A stretch of DNA of 64,000 nt from Oopsacas minuta. Its lineage: Eukaryota; Porifera; Hexactinellida; Lyssacinosida; Leucopsacidae. The stretch spans positions 744,690 to 808,689 of the forward strand of contig JAKMXF010000354.1 in NCBI GenBank assembly GCA_024704765.1. The letters are read 5' to 3'. The position numbers and the translations under genes are program-made. The notes beneath the pieces were generated by a model, which saw only the letters and a list, made by a program, of their open reading frames with translations, was not told the DNA's origin and did no database searches. Below, one piece after another: positions 20,801 through 31,794 of the stretch (its first letter is position 1; each line of letters begins with the position of its first letter).

Positions 20801-22716
20801 TACTGTATTATCAGGTAACGTAAATTATTGTTATACGTATATCTATGTCACTATTGATTTGAGATTAATTTATTCAGATTGATCCATCTTGTGGAGCTTT
20901 GTTCGGTGAAAAGAACATAGTTCTTGGAAAAGACCCAGTTCGATTAATTCAATTCTTCTCTCATGGCAAGAGTAACATATTCGCCTGCTCAGATAAACCT
21001 ACAATCATTTATTCTAACAATAGGAAACTTACATTTTCAGATGTTGATCAGCCTAAAGTCATCTGCATGGCATCTCTTAACAATGAATGCTATCCTGAAC
21101 ATTTGATACTGGTTCACTATAATCAATTGGAAATTGGTAAAATCGACAAAATTCAGAAACTGCACATCAGGAAGATCCCTCTCATGGAAACTCCCTATAG
21201 GATAGCTCATCAGGAAGCTACTAAGACTCTTGGAGTGATAACTTGTCGTTATGGCTTGTTTGATATGGAAACAAGCACTGTAACAGATACTACTCGTAGT
21301 GCTAGCGTGCGAGCTCCTATGCGACACAAACTAACTCCAGAAGAGAGAGTAGGTGACAAGTCTATGGCTAATATGCTAGAGCATCAGGACGAGGTGGAGA
21401 TACACTCTCTTCTTATTCTAGATCAGCAAAACTTTGATGTAAGTATGAATACACATAAGTAATGTACATTAACAAGCATCAAATTATAGCTAGCTTTACA
21501 GAGCAAGTCTCCACGTATAATTTATATAAAATTTATATAATATACGTGGAGACTGGCAACAATCTCTATCCACCTACATCACCAAAAGAAGATTATGTTA
21601 TTCCCAAATTTACGAATTGGACAAACAAACAAACAAACACACAATCACACCTATTGCCTTATATTAATATAGATGTATTCTTTATAGGTGCTTATATCTT
21701 ATGAGTTAAATCAACAGGAGTCTGCAGTAAGTATCATTTCATATATTATTAAAAACGTTGCTTACTATATCGTTGGAACTGCTATTGTTTTACCTTTCCA
21801 AGAGGAGCCATCCAATGGTCGTCTCCTCGCTTTCCAAATGAACAACGGTCGCCTGGAATTGTTATACAAAATAGATGTCCCTGGTGCTGTGTACTCACTG
21901 AGAGTTTTCAATGATTTAATTCTATGTTCCATCAATGCTACAATTGCTCTATACACAATTGACCTAGACAATGGATTCAAACAAGTAGGAGTGCACAATG
22001 GATCTGTATTGTCATTAATGTTGAAAACTAAAGGAGACTTTGTTATCGTGGGTGATTTAATGAAGTCAATTACTTTGCTGAATTATCAGAGAGATCGACC
22101 GGATGCGTTCGTAGAAATTGCACAGGATTTTGATTGTAAATGGATGTTATCTCTGGAATTCATTGATGATGATAGCTTCCTTGGTTGTGAAAACTTTTGT
22201 AACCTATTTACTCTAATTAAAAACCCAGACGTTAGTTCAGAAGCTGAACAGAGCAGATTAGTTCAGTTCGGACAGTTCTACCTAGGTGAGTCAGTTAATG
22301 TATTTACTCACGGCTCGTTAGTAATGGATACAGCTGAGAACAGACCTGATTTCATACAAGGTAAATCTATAATATTCGGTGGAGTGAGTGGGAGTGTAGG
22401 ATTGGTTATACCAATCTCTGAAGAGGCTTACAACATTCTTATTGCAGCTCAAACCAAATTTCTCGAGTCAGAATTTACTAAATCTGTTGGTAATATAGAA
22501 CATTTCGACTGGAGGACATATAGGAACCTCCATGTTAAAAAACCTCCCCAGAACTTCATTGATGGGGATGTAGTTGAAGTTCTTTTGGAATTTCCACGCT
22601 CAGATATGACAAATCTGATTTCTGATATTGAGATAAAAGATCAGAAAGGAGGAATAAGGGTAGTCGGCTCTGAGGAAGTATTTAGGATTATTGAAGAATT
22701 AGCTAGATTGCATTAA
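17863..22716 (+). CDS. DDB1: DDB1, CRL4 ubiquitin ligase adaptor; nine exons
   Basis: Exons: 17863-18075, 18131-18399, 18648-18883, 19171-19454, 19742-19953, 20013-20295, 20368-20814, 20878-21438 and 21688-22716, 1178 codons in one frame (vertebrate DDB1 1140 residues). Conserved blocks run throughout: NYVVTAH start, ITRAHG, NLGPIVDMQVVDLEKHGQGQ with CSG, SIQ-like TSTSVRLL, FACSDKPTIIYSNNRKL, DKIQKLHIR, LKTKGDFVIVGDLMKS, FLGCENFCNLF, SVGNIEHFDWR, FIDGDVVE and the end RIIEELARLH. These are the three beta-propellers and C-terminal helices. DDB1 links substrate receptors to CUL4 for DNA repair and replication control. Four introns (248-288 bases) are much longer than the rest (54-72), suggesting insertions. 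Confidence 0.97.
21507..21553. repeat. near-perfect inverted repeat in DDB1 intron 8
   Basis: Arms of 13 bases match exactly: GTCTCCACGTATA at 21507-21519 and its reverse complement at 21541-21553. The AT-rich loop is itself nearly palindromic, so the RNA would fold into a long hairpin. It lies in the 249-base intron 8, beside an (ACAA)n run near 21622-21640. Confidence 0.85.
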
Positions 22717-23009
22717 TGTGTGTGTGTACATTGTGACGTAATTCTTCCTAGTAATTAGAGAATTACGTAATTAAGCGAAGTTAAAAATTTATTGGAATAT
22801 ACAAATATTTAAACTATTTAAAATGAACACAGTGACTATATACAGATGCATTAATAAATATACAAAATTGAGTTAAAATCAACCATTACGTTTCCTTCTA
22901 TCTCCATTTCTCCTTAAACTTTACATTGAACAATGTTAGTAATACAGTTATAGATTGTAGCTACAAGAATAAATAAATAAAATTTTGCTCATATTTTTGA
23001 AGAGTATTT

Positions 23010-24722
23010 TCACTTACAAGTTTCATGTTCAGCTCTGCATCCGCATTCATAAGCTGGTTGCGGTCTATCCTCGAAGTATACAACATATGTGCTCATTGTT
23101 GATAGAATATCTAAGCTGAGAGTCTCGTTATCTAGACTTCCTTCACACCATACCCCTGTAACACGATATCCCTGCAAATACGAGTTTGTTAATATTATTA
23201 GAATACGTATATGTTATTAATTACTAACCTCCATCACTTTCAACAAACTATTATTCCCATTTGGTAGACAAGCATTCCCTGTGTTAGCTCTACAGTTTCT
23301 CCTATTGTGAATACAGGGCCCTAGACTCTCATTTTTTAATGAATTGTTAAGGCTCTGGAATTGTGAATTTAATTGAACTCCTTCATCCTATAAGAGATAA
23401 TGCAAATTAATTCAGAAATATTCTTCCATCATTATAAACTCACTAACCTCTACAACCTCTACTCTCTCATCTAGTGTTGTATTGGTCTGTGTTAGCTGTT
23501 CATTTACTGTTATTATCTATTGGATGGAATATTGATTTCTACAACTATTGCATATTTCAGGTTATATTGATTTCCTTATTAAGTTGCAAAAGTTCATTAC
23601 GTCAATCTTGGCAGTCCACGGATTCGAGAACTTTGTAATTAATCTATTTCTATGAATTTGATCTCAGTAACCTGTTTATATGAACTACTTATTCTAATTC
23701 TAATTTAATTGCCTCTAGCTTACCCGTGTTTCTAATACAGATATTGTATTGGTGAGATTCTCTATCATAGATTTCAATGCGTTGTAGTCACTCTAGATGT
23801 TTGAAGGAGAAATAATTCACTGATTATGTGAATTCTTACAGAAATAGAATTTATCAATACTTACTTGTGCTTGTGTAGTTGGTGTTGCTTCTAGGTTCTT
23901 TGCTTCCAGTAGTGCGATTACAGCTACAGCTGCTACTGCAAGAATGAGAACAATTGTGAGAAGTTGGCAGAGGAAGAGAAGACAGTGTATCGGATATTTC
24001 TTCTGTTTTTTGGTGACAGTTATGTGTCTCACTATAGTATCGTCATCATCTACTTTCATGTTCTTCACATCAGTCATAGTCGGATTAGACGGAGGGAAAT
24101 TAACTATGCTAGAAGAGGCTGTATCCTTCTGTACAAGTCCTCTTTTTTCTAAAGTTTCATAATGTTTGTCCTCTAGAAATGTGCTGAAGGTTTGTTGTGC
24201 TCTATTCTCCAGTGGATCTCGGGTGAATCCTTGCTTTGGATTGTTAGCAAATGGGAGCAAGGTTTGGGGATTCGGTGCAACAATGTTATTCCTATCCATG
24301 GGAGAGAAGTTTCTGGGATGAGGTTGAGGTCCAGGATATGGCGGTTGGATTACTCCATCTCTGCTCATAGATTTAGGTAATAAACTTGGTTTACCGAATT
24401 CAGGTTCATCCCCTGGCAAGAAGTGATACTGCTTCTCAGGAGGTACCTGGTCTGAGTGTTGGGTAATTGATAAGTCTAGACTCCTGCTTGGTGACAGTGG
24501 GGCCCTTACAATATTTCCTTGCATCGGTGCTCCTTGAGACATCTGTCGCTGCTTGAGTAAAGGCTGTAATGGTATGTTTCGTTGGTTTTGAGGATGTCTT
24601 GGATCGTTTGCAAAGTAAAAGTTTGAAGGGTCCATCTCTAAATGATCAATGTCTGAACTCATTTTTTGAATTAATGATCTCTTATCCAAGGACAGGTTGG
24701 AATTGTTCAAGATATTAGCCAT
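23010..24722 (-). CDS. type II membrane protein with Pro-rich cytosolic domain and Cys-rich end (unrecognised)
   Basis: Five exons on minus, all joined in phase 0: 24722-23865, 23792-23724, 23516-23448, 23387-23229 and 23171-23010, about 438 residues. Residues 1-240 are Pro/Gln/Asn-rich and hydrophilic, ending in a basic TKKQKK stop. One membrane helix follows (about 245-270, LLTIVLILAVAAVAVIALL). Outside comes a heptad-like stalk partly encoded by two 69-base exons (23 residues each, with N-glycosylation sites). A Cys-rich end follows (PCIHNRRNC, NACLPNG, VWCEG, YECGCRAEHETC). This is a trimeric-stalk receptor or matrix-anchor layout, but I recognise no named family and infer no function. 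Confidence 0.6.
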
Positions 24723-25899
24723 ATGAGAGCTTTGATATATATAAAGATTTGGTTATAACCAGCCTATTATAGCCACAATAACTCCTGGAGATAGCTATCT
24801 TATTACCATCTGATTTGAACCTACTAAGAATGTTGTTATAGGATGAAATTTATATTATTATATACTATGAGTGAGGACTTAGTATCGTAATGATACATTC
24901 CAGAATCATTGCAACTCATTTGTTTAGCTGGCAATATTACAAATTATCTAGTTTGCGAATTATGCCATGCTTTTCAGGAATGTTTCGTAATTTTTATTAA
25001 TTGAGTATCGACTTAATCATGATTATGGAGTTATTCAATAATTCGCAAGAAATACAGAATAATTTGGACTAAGACCTCGTCTGCAGTTTTCAGTACTGAC
25101 GCGTACCAACTTTTCTACTACCCAGGTTATTGTCATTATATTTTTGCGTTATTTAAATACCGATCTCCAGTATAGAATTACTGCTATCTAGCCTAGACTA
25201 CGTAATTACACTATCCATTATTTTATTAATATTAGCCACAAATTTGGAATCGCATTGCTAAATGTAATGACACTACCCGACCTATGTATCTTGCGAACAG
25301 TCTTATGATTACGTAGACATCCAAACTCTATCAGAACGACATGAATATCTAATAACAGTAAGGTTCGCATAGCCATCTTTTGATAAAGGAAAAGTCCATG
25401 CGGATACGTAAACATCATACATTTCCACAAGAAATAAAAGTTTTAGAATATATCCACATGATAGAATAGAAACCGTAGACGGAAATCTACTTAATTTCTC
25501 TTTTCTGGGTTGTTTGCATAATTAATATTTGCAATTAATCAGTATATAAGCTTACTTACATAGATTGGGTCATATTACCTCGCTGCTGTTGACGGATTAC
25601 GTACATTAATATATATTTTAGCACTTGAATCCTACTGCTTACAGTTGTTTTGTGACTTCGGATACAATTATTATTCGCTTACAAAGTTATAATTATTGTG
25701 TACGTATGTAATATTAGCTAATTCATGTGTTGAGGGATTTCTATTCTTTATAGAATTGCATTTCAATGAATATTGGGTGGTTACCAGCTGGTAGATATCG
25801 CATAAGAATAGTTAATTATTATTACTTATGTATGTAATCGATTTACATTAATGATTACTATTGCAAACATTGCTGTATTAGAACTAGCAAAGTAGTAAG
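24723..25899. other. 1.2 kb intergenic
   Basis: Between two genes reading away from each other (the type II protein on minus, ARL8 on plus), so both promoters are here. A minus-strand ORF of 70 codons at 25218-25430 shows no family resemblance and is treated as chance. No repeat or RNA gene recognised. Confidence 0.45.
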
Positions 25900-28800
25900 A
25901 TGTTTTCATTCGTCAACAGAATCCTGGAGTGGTTCAAGAGCCTATTCTGGAAGGAAGAAATGGAGCTGACTCTAGTAGGCCTGCAAAACTCAGGGAAAAC
26001 TTCATTCGTCAATGTTATTGCCGTAAGCTATATACTTAGTGTATTTTTAGTTAATTTCTTTTACATATTTTACCTAACCAAATCCTTATCTACATATTTA
26101 ATACAAGAAGTAATCTATCGATATTCTTCTGGTATTTTTTGTATAATGGCTCGTACTATACAACTGTCTCATTATATGAAAGGGGCAATACAACAGGGAC
26201 CTCCTATCATAATGTTACACGGTCTATTCGGTAATAAACGCAACTGGTTAGACATATCTAGGAAAATTAACAATATAACTAACCGTAGAGTATATGCACT
26301 GGATTTACGTAATCACGGAGATAGTCCACACACCTCTGCTATATCATATAACCTAATGTCTGAAGATGTATACCAATTCCTTAAGGATAATTCTATCAAC
26401 AAGTGTTCTGTTATTGGGCATAGTATGGGAGGGCGTGTAGCTATGGCTCTCTGCTTAGAACATTCTGATATTATTGAAAAGATGGTTGCAGTGGATGTGT
26501 CACCTGATAGATCACCTAATCCGGGGATAGCAACTGCTTGTATCAAAGGAATGCTGAATTTGCCTCTAGCGAAAGTGACTAGTCGTAAACAAGCCTCACA
26601 ATCTATGATAGAATATAGTGAAGATCCTCGTATTAGAGATTTTCTAATGACTAATCTTACCTTAAGAAATGGAGTTTGGAGATGGAGAATTAATTTAGAA
26701 GGAATTGCTAGCTCATTAAATTCTCTTACGTCACTACCAGATTCTTATTTCAAAATGAAATATATGAAACCGTCCTTATTTATAGGTGGAGCTAACTCTC
26801 CTTACCTCTCAGGTCAATCCACACAAATTATTAAAATATTATTCCCAAATTCAGTAATCAGTATTATTCCTGATGCTGGACACTGGGTGCATATTGACCA
26901 GTTAAAATTGTTTGTAGTTAAAGTCAGTGAGTTTTTAGTAGGGACCAAATAACAATACTCCAGTTAGTAAAATTTATTAACCTGCGAATATATGTACTAA
27001 TTATTGTATATTGATATATAAATATATATTAATTAATTGAACTACTACTACTACTCGTATTCTTATCTTTGTTTCGGAACAATTCAATTACTGTCTCTGC
27101 AGCGATTAGGCCCGGGGATCCCATAACGCCTCCACTTGGATGAATGCCGCTGCCGCACTGGAACAGGTTAGCTATAGGGGTCACAGGACCACAGAGGGTA
27201 CGACTGGGACGACACCAGTATAGTTGGTCAAGTGACAGAGCCCCATGGAATATGTTACCCCCTGTGAGTCCAAACACAGCTTCTAGGTCAGGGGGAGTTA
27301 GTATGTCCTTACCCACAACTGATTGCTTGAATCCTGGTGCATAATCCTCAATAGAATTGAACACACAATTGCAGTAGTCTTCTTTCTTACTCTCTGTCCA
27401 TGGTCCGTCTATAGGATTGTACGGTGTATACTGTGTGAATAGACTTATGACGTGAGCACCCTTAGGAGCTAGTGTTGGGTCTAGGGAAGAAGGAATACAC
27501 ATTTCTATCATAGGATAGGTAGATACTTGCTTGTTTTGTCCTTCAAGATATGCCTTGTGTATATCAGTCATAGATTCACAGTTTAGATGTATGCTAGCAC
27601 TATGTATAGATTGCGGCTTATCTGGATGGGAATTGGGTAGACAAGTGAAGTTTGGCAGACATTTGACAGCAACGTTAATCTTAGTAACAGGAGACGTGTA
27701 GTCTATTAAATTTACCTCGTTCTGTAGATGTTTGGGAAGATCTCTCTCCAGCAGCTTAGAGAATGTTACATATGGTGTAGCATTAGACATAACGATCTCA
27801 CTTCTTATCTCTTCTCCATTCTCTAACTCCACACCTATAGCTCTTCCTTCATGCACTAATATACGAGTTACTGTCTTATCTACTTCTATCCTAGCTCCGT
27901 GATGTACTGCACTGTTTGCAATAGCTCTAGAAACTGATCCCATCCCTCCTTCAGGGTACACCCATACATTCTTCCTTCCCTCATACTCCCCCATTACATG
28001 ATGTAGCAATACATAGCTGCTACCTAAACTATTTGGACTTATCATAGCGCCAATAACCGCATCTGTTGCTAGGGTAGCCAGGAGTGGTTCAGATTCAAAC
28101 CACTTACGTAACCACTTTGAAGCTGGTGAAATTAGAAACTCTGTGAATTCAGGTATCTCTCTCAACCCCAGCTTCCTACCTGCTTCTAGGGATGGTCCTA
28201 ACTCGTAGAGAGATTTTAGAGATATACCTCTAGAGAAATCAGCTGGAGCTCTTTCTAGATACGGCTGTATTGCATCTGCGTATTTACATAGCTTATCTTC
28301 AAATGTTGAGTAGCGGTCTGCATCACGGAGAGAGAACTTACTAATCTCCCGTCTGGTCTCATCCACATCCGAGCTGAGAATCAGATAGCGTCCATCTCTC
28401 ATTGGAGTAAAACTGTGTGTGTTACGTTGGTATACTTTCAACCCGAATTTCACTAGCTCTAGTTCTTTTATGATCCTTGGTCTGAGGAGACTGAGTACAT
28501 AGGATGCTCGACTGAACTTGAATCCTGGTATTATTTCTTCTGTCACTGCAGCTCCTCCCACTAAATGTCTCCTCTCAAGCACCAGAACCTTTTTCCCACT
28601 GCGAGCTAGATAAGCGGCTGCCACTAATCCATTGTGTCCTGCACCAATTATAGTTACATCCCACTTATGGCTTATAATAGACTGACTGCTATAACTCCTT
28701 ACTGTATTGCTGACTGCTAGTCTAGTTGTTGTGAGGAATGAACGGAGACTATTGGTGAGAGACATTATGACCTGAGGGGAAATTGAGTGATTTATGTTTA

Positions 28801-29664
28801 TTATTGTTTATTTATTTATTATCACGAATTGCAAGAGGTTATGGTCAGTTAGGATTGACAGCGTTCCGCTCAATTGTATACGATTTACTTCTTATTTTTG
28901 TCTCAATTATATTGTCTTTATCTAGTCAGGACAATTCAATGAAGATATGATTCCAACTGTTGGGTTTAATATGAGAAAGGTTACAAAAGGGAACGTGACA
29001 ATTAAGGTACACTGTTATTAACAATCTTTTAATATTCTCATTATTCTAATTATACTATTCTTTAGATATGGGATATTGGTGGCCAGCCTCGTTTCAGAAA
29101 TATGTGGGAGAGATACTGCAGAGGAGTTCAAGCAATCCTGTTAGTTAACAATAATATTATCATTTGTTGTTTATTTGCTGTTATTTTTATTTTGCTTTTG
29201 TTTAGTTATATGGTTGATGCAGCAGATCATGAAAAGCTAGAAGCTTCAAGAAATGAACTACATGCCTTGTTAGAGAAGGAACAGTTACATGGCATACCTG
29301 TTAGTTACCTGACACACGAATGTTGTACTTATTTATTTAACATGTACTTTCATAGGTTCTAGTTCTCGGAAACAAGATAGATTTACCTAATGTTTATGGA
29401 GAGAGGGAACTAATAGAAGTGATGTATGTTATCTTTCTTATTAATAAATATGCTAGCGACATTATTACATGATATTTGTAGGCATCTTAACGAGATAAAA
29501 GATAGAGAGATTTGTTGCTACTCCATCTCCTGCAAAGAAAAGAGCAACATTGGTTTGTCCCTATTATTTCTATTGTATTTTACAAATAATGCATTACAAC
29601 TCTTCTATATATAGACATAACTCTCCAATGGTTGGTGAAACACTCAAAGGCCAGTAGCAGCTAG
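25900..29664 (+). CDS. ARL8: ARL8 small GTPase; seven exons, first intron hosts two genes
   Basis: Exons: 25900-26022, 28926-29006, 29066-29139, 29206-29299, 29356-29423, 29482-29552 and 29615-29664, coding exactly 186 residues, the vertebrate ARL8 length. Exon 1 carries the N-terminal amphipathic helix and [13 protein letters not shown] with the P-loop GLQNSGKT (27-34). Exon 2 gives [20 protein letters not shown] (switch I). Exon 3 gives [20 protein letters not shown] (switch II). Later exons give [32 protein letters not shown] (NKxD), [17 protein letters not shown] and [12 protein letters not shown]8 drives kinesin transport of lysosomes. Intron 1 is 2.9 kb (26023-28925) and contains ABHD11 (plus) and PYROXD2 (minus), whereas the other introns are 56-66 bases. 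Confidence 0.96.
26146..26952 (+). CDS. ABHD11: ABHD11, alpha/beta hydrolase, nested in ARL8 intron 1
   Basis: 268 residues from ATG 26146 ([13 protein letters not shown]). It has the family blocks [23 protein letters not shown], the nucleophile elbow GHSMGGR (Ser93), [10 protein letters not shown] and the catalytic His in DAGHWVHID. In vertebrates ABHD11 is mitochondrial and protects lipoylated 2-oxoglutarate dehydrogenase. This model starts about where the hydrolase fold starts, so a targeting presequence is missing or sits in an undetected upstream exon. The frame is open upstream without a stop to the ARL8 ATG at 25900; I regard that as intron sequence read through. It converges on PYROXD2, 76 bases away. 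Same-strand nesting means it needs its own promoter or a variant of ARL8 RNA. Confidence 0.92.
   Translation: MARTIQLSHYMKGAIQQGPPIIMLHGLFGNKRNWLDISRKINNITNRRVYALDLRNHGDSPHTSAISYNLMSEDVYQFLKDNSINKCSVIGHSMGGRVAMALCLEHSDIIEKMVAVDVSPDRSPNPGIATACIKGMLNLPLAKVTSRKQASQSMIEYSEDPRIRDFLMTNLTLRNGVWRWRINLEGIASSLNSLTSLPDSYFKMKYMKPSLFIGGANSPYLSGQSTQIIKILFPNSVISIIPDAGHWVHIDQLKLFVVKVSEFLVGTK
27029..28765 (-). CDS. PYROXD2: PYROXD2, mitochondrial FAD-dependent oxidoreductase, nested in ARL8 intron 1
   Basis: Single exon, 578 residues (vertebrate 581). An Arg/Ser-rich N-terminus ([20 protein letters not shown]) looks like a mitochondrial presequence. The dinucleotide-binding motif [20 protein letters not shown] sits at 39-58, followed by [17 protein letters not shown] and [17 protein letters not shown]. 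Further family blocks are [62 protein letters not shown] and [16 protein letters not shown] near the end. It belongs to the phytoene-desaturase-like amine oxidoreductases; the substrate is not established. The ATG is preceded six bases upstream by CCCCTCAG. It lies antisense inside ARL8 intron 1, tail to tail with ABHD11. Confidence 0.97.
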   Translation of the reverse strand: MSLTNSLRSFLTTTRLAVSNTVRSYSSQSIISHKWDVTIIGAGHNGLVAAAYLARSGKKVLVLERRHLVGGAAVTEEIIPGFKFSRASYVLSLLRPRIIKELELVKFGLKVYQRNTHSFTPMRDGRYLILSSDVDETRREISKFSLRDADRYSTFEDKLCKYADAIQPYLERAPADFSRGISLKSLYELGPSLEAGRKLGLREIPEFTEFLISPASKWLRKWFESEPLLATLATDAVIGAMISPNSLGSSYVLLHHVMGEYEGRKNVWVYPEGGMGSVSRAIANSAVHHGARIEVDKTVTRILVHEGRAIGVELENGEEIRSEIVMSNATPYVTFSKLLERDLPKHLQNEVNLIDYTSPVTKINVAVKCLPNFTCLPNSHPDKPQSIHSASIHLNCESMTDIHKAYLEGQNKQVSTYPMIEMCIPSSLDPTLAPKGAHVISLFTQYTPYNPIDGPWTESKKEDYCNCVFNSIEDYAPGFKQSVVGKDILTPPDLEAVFGLTGGNIFHGALSLDQLYWCRPSRTLCGPVTPIANLFQCGSGIHPSGGVMGSPGLIAAETVIELFRNKDKNTSSSSSSIN

Positions 29665-30207
29665 ATATTGAGTGCTTATTTTTAGCAAATGTCTGCAGCT
29701 CCTCTGTGCATGTGACTATGATTGGAACTCTCTAGTATGTGTATATAGCTACAATTAATTAGCACATGTTATGTAGTAGTTAACCTGTCATAATCTATAA
29801 TCTTTATATTAGTAGATGTTATTAATAATTATAAATATGGAGCAATACCTATAGTTTCCATTTCCGCATGTTTCATACCATATACACCTGTCCTCATATA
29901 CTTTTCATAGATTGGAGTTGTAAGCATTCTTGCTCCAGACTATCTGTGCAGTCTATTTTTGATTTGGACACATTGTCATCTAATTATTATTGTTATAAGC
30001 AACTGAGTGGGGTAGTGGATATCCGAGGCCATTAAATTTGAAGAATCCCATTATTCTACGGAAGCTGAGCTCGTGCTATCACAGACTATATAACAGCTGG
30101 AAAATTAGGATTCCATTGTACTTGAAGGTCATAATAGTCACATTATATAAACTTTATCAAAGGATAGAAATACAAGTATTCCTCTCAAAACTGGCATTCA
30201 ACAAGGA
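29665..30207. other. intergenic, AT-rich
   Basis: 543 bases between ARL8 and RABGEF1, both plus. A short ORF at 30038-30238 overlaps the RABGEF1 start and has no family resemblance. Nothing else recognised. Confidence 0.45.
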
Positions 30208-31662
30208 ATGGAAAGGACAAGGATCACGGATAGGCTAGATAATTCAGTGCCTAGATGCAAGAACAATTGTGGGTTTGCAGGTAACGCGAATTGGTCAGGT
30301 TATTGCTCAATGTGCTATAAGAATAAATTTGGGAGTCTAGATGTACCTGCTCACAATACTAAGCAACCTACAAATATTAAACCTATAAAAGAAAGCCGTA
30401 AATCTATGAAATCATCAAAATCCCTTACTTTATCTGCAACAGACAAGCCCCAGACTAAAAAGCCCGAAGAAGGGAAGAGTAAAATAGGCCTGAAGTTACC
30501 TAGAACTAAAATAACAATGAACTCTCCACACAAGCAATCTGCTACTACAGAAGTAAAGACAGATAGACAGAATAGCTTAGCGTCTCTAGAGAGGGTAAAT
30601 ATTCCATTCCAGGAGGTTACAGCTGAACTCAATGATCTGCTCAGTAGTGTTAAGCGTTCTCAAGCACAAGACATTGTAGACTCTACGAAAGCCTTTATGA
30701 CTCAGTTTCAATCTCCAGATTGTGCAGTGCATCCTGAGGAGACAGTAAAGAAGATACAGAACTATTTCCTAGCTATGTCATACAGTCTATACAATACTGA
30801 TACTTATAAGAGCCTGTCCGTTAACACCAAGGATTCTCTATTCTTAGCTCTTGAGAATTACGTCATCACCCATGTGTACAAGTCTATTTTCTGCCTCCCG
30901 TCTACTGACGATGAATTCTTAGACAGTTCTCTGAGAAGGCAAATGCTGTGTCTGAGCTGGATTACTACTGAGAACATAGACTGTCATCTACAGCTTGATA
31001 AGACAGAAGTTAAACATGCAGTACAGCTGTGTAAAGAAGAGATATGGTCACTAGACAAGAGATATACACCCAGACAGAAGCTATCCTCTATTGTCAGTCT
31101 ATCTAAACATATTAATAATGCTCTACACTGTTCCCAGGGACATGCTGCTTCTGCTGATGATTTTCTACCTGCACTCATATTTATACTAATTCAGTCAGCT
31201 CCTCCCTTCCTAGCTTCAAATGTACGATTCATCGAGAGGTTTGCTCCAGCAGATCTTGTTAACTCTGGAGAGTCTGCCTACTACTTTACTAACTTCTTAG
31301 GAGCTGTTAACTTCCTTGAGAATGTTAGCTGTGACCAATTAAAACACGTTACTCCTGAGCTATTCGATGAGATGGCAGTAGAGTGCATGCGTAAAGAGGT
31401 GGGGTTTGAAGATCTAGGACAGGGGGAGATACAAGGACATTGGGACATAATCAATGAGATAGGATCTGCTATAATCAGTCTGGAGCATTTCAACCAGAAA
31501 CAAACTCAATTATTTAAAACAGCTTTTGAGTTGAAAGAAGAAATACAAGCATTTCGCCTAGGAATCGAGTCTCAAGTAAGCTCTATTATCGAACAACCGT
31601 TAGTGACATCATTACGTAGGGAGATGACGTCACACACACCAGTAGCTGTCACTACCCTGTAA
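30208..31662 (+). CDS. RABGEF1: RABGEF1 (Rabex-5), Rab5 exchange factor
   Basis: Single exon, 484 residues (vertebrate about 491). An A20-type zinc finger opens the protein: C17, C21, C33 and C36 in CKNNC...GYCSMCYKNKFG. A Lys/Ser-rich linker follows. Helical-bundle and VPS9 domains cover about 165-400; the VPS9 core DDFLPALIFILIQSAPP and GESAYYFTNFLGAVNFL retains the Asp and Tyr positions needed for exchange activity. The C-terminal part is helical, as in the rabaptin-binding region. Rabex-5 activates Rab5 on early endosomes and binds ubiquitin through the A20 finger. Confidence 0.93.
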   Translation: MERTRITDRLDNSVPRCKNNCGFAGNANWSGYCSMCYKNKFGSLDVPAHNTKQPTNIKPIKESRKSMKSSKSLTLSATDKPQTKKPEEGKSKIGLKLPRTKITMNSPHKQSATTEVKTDRQNSLASLERVNIPFQEVTAELNDLLSSVKRSQAQDIVDSTKAFMTQFQSPDCAVHPEETVKKIQNYFLAMSYSLYNTDTYKSLSVNTKDSLFLALENYVITHVYKSIFCLPSTDDEFLDSSLRRQMLCLSWITTENIDCHLQLDKTEVKHAVQLCKEEIWSLDKRYTPRQKLSSIVSLSKHINNALHCSQGHAASADDFLPALIFILIQSAPPFLASNVRFIERFAPADLVNSGESAYYFTNFLGAVNFLENVSCDQLKHVTPELFDEMAVECMRKEVGFEDLGQGEIQGHWDIINEIGSAIISLEHFNQKQTQLFKTAFELKEEIQAFRLGIESQVSSIIEQPLVTSLRREMTSHTPVAVTTL

Positions 31663-31794
31663 CCATGGATCAAAATTGCTTTGTATACATATTGTAAATT
31701 ATGTCTGTCAGGTGCATAGCATAATGTTACGTAATTTCTTATAAATAACTTAGACTCGGTAAGTTTTGTAATTCTTATAAATGCTGAGTTAGTA

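Noticed and set aside
25218-25430. Minus-strand ORF of 70 codons in the 1.2 kb intergenic region
   Set aside because: Composition is like random AT-rich sequence and there is no conserved motif.
25900-26952. A single 350-residue gene combining a GTPase start with an alpha/beta hydrolase
   Set aside because: A GTAAGC donor at 26023 and the exact continuation of ARL8 at 28926 explain the first 41 codons; the hydrolase has its own ATG at 26146. Kept only as a possible retained-intron product.
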